A stretch of DNA of 64,000 nt from Thiolinea disciformis DSM 14473 (GCF_000371925.1 NZ_AQVE01000008.1:1-64000); one strand, 5' to 3'; numbered from the stretch's first letter, positions 27,493-37,127 are shown. Program-made: numbers and translations. The notes: a model not told the origin generated them from the letters alone.

Positions 27493-28193
27493 TGCCACTG
27501 TACATCAGCGGTCAGCATATAGCCCGCGCCGTAGACGGTTTTAATCAGGCGCGGCGCGGCTGGATCATCCTCTAGTTTTTTCCGAATGCGTGACATACGC
27601 ACATCAATACAGCGATCAAAGGCTTCCTCTTTGTCTTTCATGAGTTGCTCACGCGAAAGGATTTGTTTGGGTGATTTGAGCAGTTGTAGCAGCAGTTGTG
27701 CCTCGGAAGAGCTTAAACTCTCCGCGTTTCCGGTTTCATTCACTAAGGTTAGGGTCGCCGTATCAAATTGCCATGCGCCAAAGCTTGCACGTTTTGGGGT
27801 GTGCTGCTGTTGCCAAGCACTGGCTAATTTATTAATACGGCGCAAAATACTATTAGCGCGTGCGACTAATTCACGTGGATCAAACGGCTTACTAATATAA
27901 TCGTCTGCCCCGAGCTCTAAGCCCAAGACCCGATCGGTCATGCTATTGCGTCCCGATAGAATGATGACACCCATTTCGCAAGCATCTTGCAATTGGCGAA
28001 CTAGATTCAATCCATCCATGTCCGGTAGACCTAAATCCACAATCAATAAGTCGGGCTGCTTTTGTTTTAAGGCAAGATGTGCCTGAGCACCTGTGCCATA
28101 AGCTTGCGCTAGATGTCCGTAGCGTTCTAATTCAGCACACACTAATTGGCAAATATCGGCTTCATCATCCACCACATAAATTAGTTTTTGCAT
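27489..28193 (-). CDS. OmpR/PhoB-family response regulator
   Basis: A 234-residue regulator. The receiver domain has the acidic pocket VVDDEAD, phosphoacceptor Asp in LLIVDLGLPDMDG and Lys in SKPFDPREL. The C-terminal winged helix is the Trans_reg_C type (ILSREQLMKDKEEAFDRCID, RMSRIRKKLEDDP, VYGAGYML). ATG at 28193 follows GGAGG inside the 3' end of the kinase gene; the two genes overlap by 13 bp, so the kinase is its likely partner. It is convergent with the TRAP operon. Control of that transporter is inferred from position only. Confidence 0.88.
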   Translation of the reverse strand: MQKLIYVVDDEADICQLVCAELERYGHLAQAYGTGAQAHLALKQKQPDLLIVDLGLPDMDGLNLVRQLQDACEMGVIILSGRNSMTDRVLGLELGADDYISKPFDPRELVARANSILRRINKLASAWQQQHTPKRASFGAWQFDTATLTLVNETGNAESLSSSEAQLLLQLLKSPKQILSREQLMKDKEEAFDRCIDVRMSRIRKKLEDDPAAPRLIKTVYGAGYMLTADVQWH

Positions 28194-30640
28194 AATCCAG
28201 CCTCCTTCGTTTGACTGGCCTGCCATAGGGCTTGCTTGAGTTGTTGTAGGTCGAAAGGTTTGTGAAGCTGTATAAAACTTAGATTTGATTTGTGTAGCGC
28301 AGCAGGATAAGCATAGCCACTCATTAAGACAATGATAGGCAGTGGTTTAAGTGCTGCAAAGTGTTGCGCCAATTGATAGCCATCCATTTTCCCCGTCAAC
28401 ATAATATCGGAGACGAGACCTACTAATGATGGCAAGGCTTGGGCAAGGCTTAAACCTTCTTCAGCATCTTCCGCTTCCACCACCTGCACGCCTAAGCTGA
28501 TTAATTGTTGGCGCACCACGGCACGCACATCGGCATTATCTTCGACTAATAAGAATAGTTGGCCTTGTAGGCTAGCAAGTGATATGGCATCGTCTTTGCC
28601 ACGCTCCGCGAGTGCGGGATAGTCTAAGGCTGCTGGTAATAATAAGGTAATAGTGGCGCCTTGTTGTGCTTGACTATCAATGCGAATATAACCGTGCGAT
28701 TGTTTCACAAAACCATAAACCATACTTAAACCTAAGCCAGAATTAGTCGTGCCGACTTTGGTACTATAAAAAGGCTCAAAGGCTAGGCGCTGCGAATCTT
28801 CACTAAACCCTGTACCGGTATCCATGACCTGAATTTGAATATAGCGCCCTGCTGGAACAGACTCATCGAAGATCAATCCCTCGGTCAGTTGAAGCGCTGT
28901 TACGGCAAAGCTCAGTTGTCCGCCTTGGGGCATGGCATCGCGGGCATTGAGTGCTAAATTGATCAAGGCATTCTCTAAATGACTGGGGTCAATGGTTGCT
29001 AAGAGTGGGGTCTTAGGATCAGGTAGATAGCTCAAGTTAATATGACTGGGTAAAGAGCCACGCAATAATTCCACTGTTTCGGCGGTCAGTTGTCCCACAT
29101 CGACCGTTTCGGGCTGTAAGGGCTGACGTCGTGAGAAAGCGAGTAAACGTTGCGTAATATCAGCGCCACGTCGTGTAGCGCGAATCGCTGGATTAACATA
29201 AGCCGCGAGCTCTTTATCCTGAAGACGCTCATGGAGTAATAATAAATTGCCTAAAATAATCGAGAGTAAATTATTAAAATCATGCGCTAATCCGCCCGCT
29301 AATTGTCCTACGGCCTTCATACGCTGCGCTTTGGCATTCGTTTCTAATAAAGCGTCAGTCCGTTGTTTGACTTGTGTATCCAAGCTATCAATATTGGTCT
29401 TCAGTTGCTCGACCATGCCATCGAAACTTTTGGCCAGAATGCCGATTTCACCATCCTGTTGAATGCCGCTTTTGGCGCTTAAATCACCTTGACTGACCCG
29501 TAAAGCGGTATTAGCCAGCTGTTCTAGCGGGCGTGTCATTTGAGTGATGAAGTAATACGCTAAACCTAAGGCAGCTAAAATCGTCAAAGCCGCTAATGCC
29601 ATTAAGCGCGTACTCAAAATGGCAGCGCTACTACGCAGCTCCTCCAGATAGACGGAAGAGCCAATATACCAATCGAAACCTTTTAGATAGCGCACAAAGG
29701 CTAATTTTTCATAGATATAGTTACCCGGATCATCCGGCTTATCCCATTGATAATAAAGCTCTTTTCCTGTGTCGGCGACCGCAATAAGGTCTTTGAAAAT
29801 AGATTGTTTGGTTACTGGGTTTTGCAAGTTTTTAAATTCAGTGCGGTCGATATTATTATTAGGGTGAAATAGCATATGTGCTTCAGAATCAAATACATAC
29901 AAATAGCCAGTCTTGGCAATTTTGATGTTTTGCAAGGCGACACGTAATTCGGCGAGTGAGCGTTCTTTGCGTAGCTGAAATTCAGTTTCTACATCGTCCA
30001 TATAGACGCCTGAGCCAATGACAAAGCCCCATTCAGGATAATTTTTTACATACGACACCTTGGGCAAAGGCTTATCACCGGATAGACGCTGCCACGAATA
30101 CTGATAAAAGCCTTCTCCTTCCTTACGAACTTTATGCACAATATTGGGTACAATGGCACGCCCATCGCTATCTAGCATTTGTGCCGAATCCTTGCCATGA
30201 AAGCGCGGATCAGGGTGTGAGAGCATCATACCGTCGTAACCTGTAATCCAGATATAATCATGATTGCCATAGGTAAAATCGCGCAAGGCTGAAAAAGCGC
30301 GTTGACGAATTTGTGTTTCTGACAAACCTTGGGTATAGCCTTCACGATAGGCAGAGCGCAGATAGGATTCAGCCATCGCCACCGCGACTTTTAATTGTTG
30401 CTGATGCGAGTGCAGGGCTTGGGTTCGGTAATCTTCTAAATTCGCATACATGCGATTGGCGATTTCAAACACATTATTCAGTGTTAAGCGGCTTGAGTTA
30501 CGCTCGATTTCAAACACTTGCTGCTTAATTAAAGGCACGGAATAGGCATACATGCTGGCGAAAACGGCGAGTAAAATGCCGGTCAGCATGAATAAAAATT
30601 GGCGTGACAATTGGGAGCGCAGCGGATATAAGCGACGCAC
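28181..30640 (-). CDS. Membrane hybrid histidine kinase with two Cache domains
   Basis: An 819-residue sensor kinase. Helix 1 (about 13-36) and helix 2 (about 345-367) bound a large periplasmic region with two Cache-type repeats (HDYIWITGYDGMMLSHPDPR, then TGYLYVFDSEAHMLFHPN, and GFDWYIGSSVYLEEL). HAMP (about 368-420), a coiled coil, the phosphoacceptor His in GGLAHDFNNLL, and an ATPase domain with N box NLALNARDAM and G boxes DTGTGFSEDS and GLGLSMVYGF follow. The C-terminal receiver has Asp in LVSDIMLTGKMDGYQL. The start is GTG with GGGAGAGG 6 nt upstream. sCache_2 sensors often bind small organic acids. No HPt domain is visible, so how phosphate reaches the separate regulator is unclear. 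Confidence 0.88.
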   Translation of the reverse strand: MRRLYPLRSQLSRQFLFMLTGILLAVFASMYAYSVPLIKQQVFEIERNSSRLTLNNVFEIANRMYANLEDYRTQALHSHQQQLKVAVAMAESYLRSAYREGYTQGLSETQIRQRAFSALRDFTYGNHDYIWITGYDGMMLSHPDPRFHGKDSAQMLDSDGRAIVPNIVHKVRKEGEGFYQYSWQRLSGDKPLPKVSYVKNYPEWGFVIGSGVYMDDVETEFQLRKERSLAELRVALQNIKIAKTGYLYVFDSEAHMLFHPNNNIDRTEFKNLQNPVTKQSIFKDLIAVADTGKELYYQWDKPDDPGNYIYEKLAFVRYLKGFDWYIGSSVYLEELRSSAAILSTRLMALAALTILAALGLAYYFITQMTRPLEQLANTALRVSQGDLSAKSGIQQDGEIGILAKSFDGMVEQLKTNIDSLDTQVKQRTDALLETNAKAQRMKAVGQLAGGLAHDFNNLLSIILGNLLLLHERLQDKELAAYVNPAIRATRRGADITQRLLAFSRRQPLQPETVDVGQLTAETVELLRGSLPSHINLSYLPDPKTPLLATIDPSHLENALINLALNARDAMPQGGQLSFAVTALQLTEGLIFDESVPAGRYIQIQVMDTGTGFSEDSQRLAFEPFYSTKVGTTNSGLGLSMVYGFVKQSHGYIRIDSQAQQGATITLLLPAALDYPALAERGKDDAISLASLQGQLFLLVEDNADVRAVVRQQLISLGVQVVEAEDAEEGLSLAQALPSLVGLVSDIMLTGKMDGYQLAQHFAALKPLPIIVLMSGYAYPAALHKSNLSFIQLHKPFDLQQLKQALWQASQTKEAGLCKN

Positions 30641-30793
30641 TCTCGACCTCTCCCTCGGAATACAGAAATTCTTCCGAACTATAGCATAGCTTTTACGAAA
30701 GTATGGGGTTTGTACAATTCGTTACATTCTCGCAATACTTGTGCAAAATTGCCTTGCTATACTAAAAATCAGTAATCTTTGGAGGAGGATTCA

Positions 30794-31564
30794 ATGGCGA
30801 CTACTGACGTTATATTAGAAACGCGTGACTTGACCAAAAGTTTTAAAGGTTTTACCGCCGTTGATAAAGTTAATTTGAGCATTCAGCGCGGCCATATCCA
30901 TGCCCTTATTGGCCCGAATGGTGCGGGCAAAACCACTGTATTCAATCTCCTCACTAAATACCTGATTCCTACCTCCGGCCAAATTCTACTGAATGGCAAA
31001 GACATTACGCCCATCGAAGCCTCAACGATTGCACGTATGGGGATGGTGCGTTCCTTTCAAATTTCGGCAGTATTTCCCAAACTCAGTGTGTTGGAAAATG
31101 TGCGCGTCGCCCTGCAGCGCAAAGAAGGGAATAGTTTTCACTTCTGGAAATCAGACAAAGTTCTGAATAATTTGAATGAGCAAGCTGAGCGCTTATTGGA
31201 TTCAGTCGGCTTACTCAGTTTTGCACATGCCAAAACACTGGATCTTTCTTATGGGCGTAAGCGAGCCTTGGAGTTGGCTACCACCTTGGCATTAGAACCA
31301 GAAATGTTGTTATTAGACGAACCCACGCAAGGTATGGGGCATGAAGATGTGGGCGTAGTGGCAGATTTGATTAAGAAGGTCTCAGCGAATCGCACTATTT
31401 TAATGGTGGAGCACAATCTCCATGTGGTGTCACGCTTAGCCGATCGAATCACTGTATTACAACGTGGTGCAGTCCTAACGGAGGGCGACTACGCCACAGT
31501 ATCCGCTGATCCACGGGTCAAAGAAGCCTACCTTGGTATTGCTGCTACGGAGGAGGCTGCATGA
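30794..31564 (+). CDS. livG: Branched-chain/carboxylate ABC transporter ATPase (LivG type)
   Basis: A 256-residue cytoplasmic ATPase of a HAAT-family importer. Walker A is GPNGAGKTT near residue 40, signature-like LSYGRKRALELA, Walker B MLLLDEPTQGM, H-loop MVEHNLH. The C-terminal region has a shortened LivG-type tail. ATG 30794 follows GGAGGAGG; a TTG at 30779 would put the ribosome site inside the gene. It overlaps livF as ATGA. Together with the linked acyl-CoA ligase, the importer may serve an aromatic or alicyclic acid rather than amino acids. Confidence 0.88.
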   Translation: MATTDVILETRDLTKSFKGFTAVDKVNLSIQRGHIHALIGPNGAGKTTVFNLLTKYLIPTSGQILLNGKDITPIEASTIARMGMVRSFQISAVFPKLSVLENVRVALQRKEGNSFHFWKSDKVLNNLNEQAERLLDSVGLLSFAHAKTLDLSYGRKRALELATTLALEPEMLLLDEPTQGMGHEDVGVVADLIKKVSANRTILMVEHNLHVVSRLADRITVLQRGAVLTEGDYATVSADPRVKEAYLGIAATEEAA

Positions 31565-32274
31565 CCAGCTCAATGGATGAAAAAATCCGCTTACGGGATT
31601 TGCACGCCTTTTATGGCGAGTCACATATTCTGCATGGCATTAATTTATATGTGAATCGCGGCGAGTTAGTGACTTTACTCGGCCGTAATGGCTCAGGCCG
31701 TTCGACTACCTTGAAATCAATTATGAATATGGTGGGGCGTCGTTCGGGCAGCATTATGATTAATGGCACTGAAACGCTGGGGATGCCAGCGCATCGTATT
31801 GCACATTTAGGTATAGGCTTTTGCCCAGAAGAGCGTGGTATTTTTGCTAGTTTAAGCGTGGAAGAAAATCTTTTATTGCCACCAGAAGTGCGTAGTGATG
31901 GCATGTCGCTGGATGAGCTTTATTCCATGTTTCCCAATTTGTTAGAGCGGCGCGCGAGTCAAGGAACACGTCTTTCCGGTGGTGAGCAGCAAATGTTGGC
32001 TTTAGCGCGAATTTTGCGGACTGGCGCCAATATTTTATTACTGGATGAAATTACGGAAGGTTTAGCGCCCGTTATTGTGAAAAAACTAGGCGAAGTATTG
32101 GTGCAGCTTAAACAGCGTGGCCTCACCATTTTATTAGTCGAGCAGAATTTTCATTTTGCGGCACCCATTGCAGACCGGCATTACATCATGGAGCACGGTC
32201 ATATTGTAGAGGAAATTCATCAGTCTGAGCTGGAGGAAAAGCGCGGGCTGTTAGATACCTATTTGAGTGTTTAA
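31561..32274 (+). CDS. livF: Branched-chain/carboxylate ABC transporter ATPase (LivF type)
   Basis: A 237-residue partner ATPase. Walker A is GRNGSGRST (Arg replaces the usual Lys-adjacent residue order GRNGAGKTT, so the Walker lysine is Arg here). The LivF landmark FCPEERGIFASLSVEENLL, signature LSGGEQQMLALARIL, Walker B ILLLDEITEGLAP and H-loop LVEQNFHFA are present. The Walker A Lys-to-Arg change and the Pro-to-Ile change in DEP are notable, though the other motifs are intact. It overlaps livG by 4 bp and is followed 22 bp later by livK. Confidence 0.87.
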   Translation: MTSSMDEKIRLRDLHAFYGESHILHGINLYVNRGELVTLLGRNGSGRSTTLKSIMNMVGRRSGSIMINGTETLGMPAHRIAHLGIGFCPEERGIFASLSVEENLLLPPEVRSDGMSLDELYSMFPNLLERRASQGTRLSGGEQQMLALARILRTGANILLLDEITEGLAPVIVKKLGEVLVQLKQRGLTILLVEQNFHFAAPIADRHYIMEHGHIVEEIHQSELEEKRGLLDTYLSV

Positions 32275-32296
32275 GGGTTTTATTGGAGGAGAAAAC

Positions 32297-33505
32297 ATGA
32301 TTTTAAAACAAACAGTGGTAGCGAGTGCTATGGCATTGGCTTTGGGTGCAAATGCCGTGTGGGCGGAAGGCATTTCTGATGGCAAAGTCCGTATTGGCGT
32401 GATGGCTGATATGGGGGGGACTTATGCAGATGTATGTGGCAAGGGTTGTGTCACTGCCGTAGAAATGGCCGTCAAAGATTTCGGTGGCAAGGTGCTGGAT
32501 AAGCCTATCGAAGTGATTTCTGCGGATGACCAAAATAAGCCAGATGTTGGCTCCGCCATTGTCAGTGAATGGGTCGCTAAAGAGAAAATTGATGCTGTTG
32601 GTGGTGTAGTCGCCTCTTCAGTTGGTTTAGCGATTAGTAAAGTCTTAACCGAAGCGAAAAAACCCCTATTGATTGCGGCGGCTGGTAGTACGGCTTTTAC
32701 CACTAAAGCATGTTCTCCTTTTACCGCGCATTGGACTTATGACGTTGCGGCTTTAGCCAATGGTACGGTGAATCCTTTGGTGGCGGCGGGTAAGAAGAAG
32801 TGGTTCTTCATTACGGCGGATTATGAATTTGGTAAAGCACTCGAAACGGTTGCCACGGATGTAATTAAAAAACACGGTGCAGAAGTGGTTGGGGGCGTGA
32901 AAGTTCCGCTGAGTACTACCGATTTCTCTTCTTATATTTTGCAAGCCCAGTCCTCAGGTGCGGATGCCATTGCCTTCGCGAATGCAGGCAAAGACTTCAT
33001 TAACTCCTTAAAAGCGGCACATGAGTTTGGCTTAGATAAGCAAGCTACCATGGTCGGGCTGGTTGTGTTTGCCTCTGAAGTGCAAGCTATTGATCCAGCA
33101 GTTATTGCCAATATGCGCTTGACGACAGCGTTTTATGGCGACATGGATGATAAAACCAAGGAATGGGCGAAGCGCTATAAAGAAGTATTCGGCAAAACGC
33201 CGGGTATGAGTCAAGCAGGCGCTTATTCTGCGACTATGCATTATTTGAACGCGGTCAAAGCAGCTGGCACTGACGAAGGTACGGCTGTCATGGCAAAAAT
33301 GAAGGAAATCAAACCAGATGATTTCTTTGCGCGTAATGCGGTATTGCGTTCGGATGGGCGTATGGTGCATGACATGTACCAAGTACGTGTTAAGAAAGCG
33401 GATGAGCGTAAAAACGAGGATGACATCTTTGAAATTGAGAAAACCCTATCCGGTGATCAAGTGTTCCTACCGATGGTAGAAACGTGTGATTTTGCTAAGA
33501 AGTAA
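32297..33505 (+). CDS. livK: ABC transporter substrate-binding protein (LivK type)
   Basis: A 402-residue periplasmic receptor of the HAAT/type I fold. Signal peptide about 1-24 (VWA/EG). Features are VRIGVMADMGGTYADVCG, a conserved Cys pair in that loop, VGGVVASSVGLAISKV, and FITADYEFGKALE. ATG 32297 follows GGAGGAGAAAA; the frame is open 30 bp further upstream without a better site. The length and the CGKGC loop resemble binding proteins for aromatic or other organic acids more than leucine receptors; this is an impression, not a match. A perfect stem-loop follows. Confidence 0.87.
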   Translation: MILKQTVVASAMALALGANAVWAEGISDGKVRIGVMADMGGTYADVCGKGCVTAVEMAVKDFGGKVLDKPIEVISADDQNKPDVGSAIVSEWVAKEKIDAVGGVVASSVGLAISKVLTEAKKPLLIAAAGSTAFTTKACSPFTAHWTYDVAALANGTVNPLVAAGKKKWFFITADYEFGKALETVATDVIKKHGAEVVGGVKVPLSTTDFSSYILQAQSSGADAIAFANAGKDFINSLKAAHEFGLDKQATMVGLVVFASEVQAIDPAVIANMRLTTAFYGDMDDKTKEWAKRYKEVFGKTPGMSQAGAYSATMHYLNAVKAAGTDEGTAVMAKMKEIKPDDFFARNAVLRSDGRMVHDMYQVRVKKADERKNEDDIFEIEKTLSGDQVFLPMVETCDFAKK

Positions 33506-33516
33506 TTAAATCTGGG

Positions 33517-33542
33517 GCAGGGATGAATAAGCTCATCCCTGC
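33517..33542 (+). other. Perfect stem-loop after livK
   Basis: GCAGGGATGA (33517-33526) pairs with TCATCCCTGC (33533-33542), a perfect 10-bp stem with 6-nt loop, 11 bp after the livK stop. There is no T tract. It covers an ATG at 33523 that could otherwise start livH, which supports the later livH start. Confidence 0.72.
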
Positions 33543-33570
33543 GAATGCATTTGCTCAGCATAGGTGTGTT

Positions 33571-34458
33571 ATGGATTCATTCCTTGGCATTAATCCAGTG
33601 GCTTTATTTGGCCAATTGCTGGTTGGACTCATTAATGGCTCATTTTATGCCTTACTCAGTTTAGGCTTGGCCATTATATTTGGCTTGCTGCGGATTATTA
33701 ATTTCGCTCAAGGTGCTTTGTATATGGTCGGTGCTTTTTTTGCATGGCTAGGATTACAGCATTTGGGGATTAACTATTGGCTAGCATTAATTGTTGTGCC
33801 AGTGAGTGTAGGGTTTATTGGGATATTGATTGAGCGGATTCTGATTCGCCCAATTTCTAATGAAGATCACCTTTATGGTTTATTATTAACCTATGGGGTG
33901 GCTTTAGTGTTACAAGGTATCTTTACACATTTATTTGGCTCGTCGGGTTTACCGTATTCTATTCCTGAAACCTTGCAGGGCGGTGCTAATTTAGGATTTA
34001 TGTATTTGCCCACTTACCGCGCTTGGATCATTGTTATTTCTTTACTGGTTTGCGGTTCTACTTGGTGGGTGATTGAGAAGACTAAATTAGGTGCTTATTT
34101 ACGTGCAGGCACCGAGAATTCTCGAATTTTGCAAGGTTTTGGAGTCAATGTACCCTTAATGATCACTCTAACCTTTGGCTTTGGGGTCGCCTTAGCAGGT
34201 TTCGCAGGGGTTTTAGCGGCGCCGATTTATTCGGTTAGTCCTGATATGGGGGCCAATATCCTCATCGTTGTATTTGCGATCGTGGTCATTGGTGGGATGG
34301 GTTCGATTGGTGGCGCGATTTTGACTGGCTTATTGATGGGCATTATTGAGGGTTTAACGAAATATTTTTATCCCGAAGCGTCTACCACAGTCATCTTTTT
34401 AGTCATGGTGTTAGTCTTACTTTTTAAACCCGCTGGTCTCTTTGGCAAGGAATTATAG
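33571..34458 (+). CDS. livH: ABC transporter permease (LivH type)
   Basis: A 295-residue inner-membrane permease, about eight helices. LivH motifs include LINGSFYALLSLGLAIIFGLLRIINFAQGAL near the N-terminus, the ATPase-contact GTENSRILQGFGVNV, and GGMGSIGGAILTGLLMGIIEG. ATG 33571 is chosen; an in-frame ATG at 33523 lies inside a stem-loop and would add 16 hydrophilic residues. Three bases separate its stop from livM. Confidence 0.87.
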   Translation: MDSFLGINPVALFGQLLVGLINGSFYALLSLGLAIIFGLLRIINFAQGALYMVGAFFAWLGLQHLGINYWLALIVVPVSVGFIGILIERILIRPISNEDHLYGLLLTYGVALVLQGIFTHLFGSSGLPYSIPETLQGGANLGFMYLPTYRAWIIVISLLVCGSTWWVIEKTKLGAYLRAGTENSRILQGFGVNVPLMITLTFGFGVALAGFAGVLAAPIYSVSPDMGANILIVVFAIVVIGGMGSIGGAILTGLLMGIIEGLTKYFYPEASTTVIFLVMVLVLLFKPAGLFGKEL

Positions 34459-34461
34459 AAT

Positions 34462-35400
34462 ATGATGACTCAATTTTTCCAGAGCCGTTTATTTCTGCTG
34501 GCTGCTCTTGTATTAGCCCTGATTATTCCTTGGCTGGTTTATCCTGTTTTATTAATGAAGATATTGTGTTTCGGTTTATTCGCCGCTGCGTTTAATTTGC
34601 TGATTGGCTATGCTGGAATGCTTTCTTTCGGTCATGCCGCCTTTTTAAGTACAGGCGGTTATATGACGGGCTATGTGATGAGTGAATATGGCTTGACCAC
34701 TGAGTTAGGTATTTTAATAGGTACAGCCGCATCTGCTTTATTAGGCTTTGTATTTGGTAAGTTGTCGGTCAAGCGCGAAGGTATTTATTTCGCTATGGTG
34801 ACCTTGGCATTGGCGCAACTGGTATTTTTCTTATACGTACAAGCGCCATTTACGGGGGGTGAAAATGGATTACAAGGTATTCCACGTGGCAAACTGTTTG
34901 GTGTAGTCGATTTATCGAATAATATGGTGATGTATTATTTCGTATTGGCTGTCTTTTTAGCAGGTTATTGGTTTATTCATCGCACTATTCATTCACCTTT
35001 TGGTCATGTCTTAAAGGCAATTCGCGAGAATGAGCCGCGTGCTATTTCGCTAGGCTACAATGTCCGTCATTATAAATTAATGGTGTTTATTATTTCGGCG
35101 ACCTTATCGGGTTTAGCAGGTTCAACCAAAGCCTTAGTTTTTCAACTAGAATCACTAACCGATGCACACTGGCATATGTCAGGTGAAGTGGTACTGATGA
35201 CCTTATTAGGGGGCATGGGAACAGTTTTTGGACCCTTAGTTGGCGCAAGTGTGATTATTGGCATACAAAACTTATTTTCTGGTGGCGAGCTAGGGAGCTA
35301 TATTCATATTATTATGGGTGTGATCTTTATTGTCTGCGTGTTGCTCTTCAGGAATGGCATCGTAGGCGAGCTTAATAAGGTATTGAAAAATAATTTTTAG
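34462..35400 (+). CDS. livM: ABC transporter permease (LivM type)
   Basis: A 312-residue inner-membrane permease, partner of LivH. Motifs include AAFNLLIGYAGMLSFGHAAFL, KREGIYFAMVTLALAQLVFF, the contact loop LKAIRENEPRAISLGYNV and LLGGMGTVFGPLVGA. It starts 3 bp after livH and ends 17 bp before the acyl-CoA ligase, so the ligase is almost certainly in the same operon. Confidence 0.88.
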   Translation: MMTQFFQSRLFLLAALVLALIIPWLVYPVLLMKILCFGLFAAAFNLLIGYAGMLSFGHAAFLSTGGYMTGYVMSEYGLTTELGILIGTAASALLGFVFGKLSVKREGIYFAMVTLALAQLVFFLYVQAPFTGGENGLQGIPRGKLFGVVDLSNNMVMYYFVLAVFLAGYWFIHRTIHSPFGHVLKAIRENEPRAISLGYNVRHYKLMVFIISATLSGLAGSTKALVFQLESLTDAHWHMSGEVVLMTLLGGMGTVFGPLVGASVIIGIQNLFSGGELGSYIHIIMGVIFIVCVLLFRNGIVGELNKVLKNNF

Positions 35401-35417
35401 CGGCAAGGAGGAATAGT

Positions 35418-37049
35418 ATGACGCAGGTGAATATCTACGAACAGCACTTGGATCAGGTAGCGGCAAATTATGAAGCATTAAGCCCTGTCACATTCTTGGA
35501 GCGTGCTGCTTCGATTTACCCGAATAAGTTGGCGGTGGTACATCATCAGGTGCGTCGTACTTGGGCTGAAACCTACACCCGCTGTCGTCGCTTAGCCAGT
35601 GCTTTAGTGAAGCGCGGGATTCAGGTAGGCGATACGGTGTCTATTATTTGCCCGAATTTGCCGGAGCACTTTGAGGCTCATTTTGGCATTCCGATGGCCG
35701 GTGCAGTGCTGAACTCGATTAATACCCGTTTAGATGCGCCTTCTGTTGCCTTTATTTTGAAACATGCCGAAAGCAAGATTCTCATTACCGAGCGCGAAAT
35801 GAATGCGGTAGTGAGTAAAGCGCTGGATATGTTGGAAGTTAAACCTTTAATTATTGATATTGATGATCCTAGCTTTCAAGAAGGTGAATTACTGGGTAGC
35901 ATGACTTATGAGCAATTGCTACAAGAAGGTGATCCCCATTTTCAGTGGCAAGCCCCTAGCAATGAATGGAATGCTATTAGCCTAAATTATACTTCTGGCA
36001 CCACGGGCGACCCAAAGGGTGTGGTTTACCATCACCGTGGTGCATATTTGAATGCGGTGAGTAATGCTTTGTCATGGAATATGCCAACGGGTACGGTTTA
36101 TTTGTGGACTTTACCGATGTTCCATTGCAATGGCTGGTGTTTCCCTTGGACTATGGCGGTTATTGCGGGTGTGAATGTTTGTTTGCGTCATGTGCGTGCT
36201 CAGAAAATTGTTGAGTTAATTATTAACGAAAAAGTGGATCATCTGTGTGGTGCACCGATTGTATTAAGTATGATTGGCAGTGCACCAGACTCCGTAAAAG
36301 CGGGCATTACGCATCCTGTTAAAGTGATGACAGCCGGTGCGCCCCCCCCTGCGGCAGTGATTCAAACCATGGAAGAGATGAATTTCGATGTTACGCAAGT
36401 CTATGGTTTGACTGAAACGTATGGCCCTTGTGTGGTGAGCGTGTGGAAGGATGATTGGGATGGCGTCAGCATAGAAGAACGCGCGCGCCTAAAAGCACGT
36501 CAAGGGGTGCGAGCGCCTATGCAAGAAGATTTAATGGTCGCTGACCCTGCTACCCTAGAGCCTGTCGAGCAAGATGGGCAAACCATAGGTGAGGTTTTCA
36601 TGCGTGGAAACATCGTTATGAAAGGTTACCTAAAGAATCCTAAAACCACCGATGAGTCATTTGAAGGAGGGTGGTTCCACTCCGGTGACTTGGCAGTGTG
36701 GCACGCTGATGGTTATATCGAAATCAAGGATCGTTCGAAAGATATTATCATTTCTGGCGGTGAGAATATTTCCAGTATTGAAGTAGAAGATGTACTGTAT
36801 AAACATCCGGCCATACAAGACGTTGCCGTCGTCGCCAAACAAGATGAAAAGTGGGGTGAAATTCCTTGTGCTTTCATTAAACTTGCCGATGGTGCAAGCC
36901 TGACGGAAGACGAGGTCATCGCGTATTGTCGCGACAATATGGCGCGCTATAAAGTGCCTAAAAAAGTAATCTTTGTGGATTTGCCACGAACCTCCACAGG
37001 TAAAGTACAAAAATTCGTACTGCGTCAATGGGCGCGGGATGCAAACTAA
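35418..37049 (+). CDS. Acyl-CoA synthetase (AMP-forming)
   Basis: A 543-residue ligase that activates a carboxylic acid to its CoA thioester via an acyl-adenylate. P-loop-like motif YTSGTTGDPKGVVY near residue 190, YGLTETYGP near 330, GWFHSGDLAVWHADGYIEI and DRSKDIIISGGENI near 435-448, catalytic Lys in STGKVQKF. The overall type is the medium-chain/AlkK-DmdB-like group. The ATG follows AAGGAGGAAT. Linkage to the Liv-type importer and etfBA suggests it activates the imported acid, perhaps an aromatic or alicyclic one. Substrate not determinable from sequence. Confidence 0.87.
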   Translation: MTQVNIYEQHLDQVAANYEALSPVTFLERAASIYPNKLAVVHHQVRRTWAETYTRCRRLASALVKRGIQVGDTVSIICPNLPEHFEAHFGIPMAGAVLNSINTRLDAPSVAFILKHAESKILITEREMNAVVSKALDMLEVKPLIIDIDDPSFQEGELLGSMTYEQLLQEGDPHFQWQAPSNEWNAISLNYTSGTTGDPKGVVYHHRGAYLNAVSNALSWNMPTGTVYLWTLPMFHCNGWCFPWTMAVIAGVNVCLRHVRAQKIVELIINEKVDHLCGAPIVLSMIGSAPDSVKAGITHPVKVMTAGAPPPAAVIQTMEEMNFDVTQVYGLTETYGPCVVSVWKDDWDGVSIEERARLKARQGVRAPMQEDLMVADPATLEPVEQDGQTIGEVFMRGNIVMKGYLKNPKTTDESFEGGWFHSGDLAVWHADGYIEIKDRSKDIIISGGENISSIEVEDVLYKHPAIQDVAVVAKQDEKWGEIPCAFIKLADGASLTEDEVIAYCRDNMARYKVPKKVIFVDLPRTSTGKVQKFVLRQWARDAN

Positions 37050-37094
37050 TTATCTTCACTAACGGGCTGAAGGACCTCTCCTTCTAGCCATACC

Positions 37095-37127
37095 AGAGTA
37101 GCTTTTTTTAAAGGCTACTCTTTTTTT
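37095..37127 (+). terminator. Rho-independent terminator between acyl-CoA ligase and etfB
   Basis: AGAGTAGC (37095-37102) pairs with GCTACTCT (37114-37121), followed by seven T. It ends 16 bp before etfB, so etfBA either relies on read-through or has a promoter overlapping this site. Confidence 0.85.

Noticed and set aside
30735-30763. Promoter for the Liv operon with -10 TATACT at 30758-30763
   Set aside because: The -10 is good, but no acceptable -35 lies at 16-18 bp, so it was not listed as a feature.
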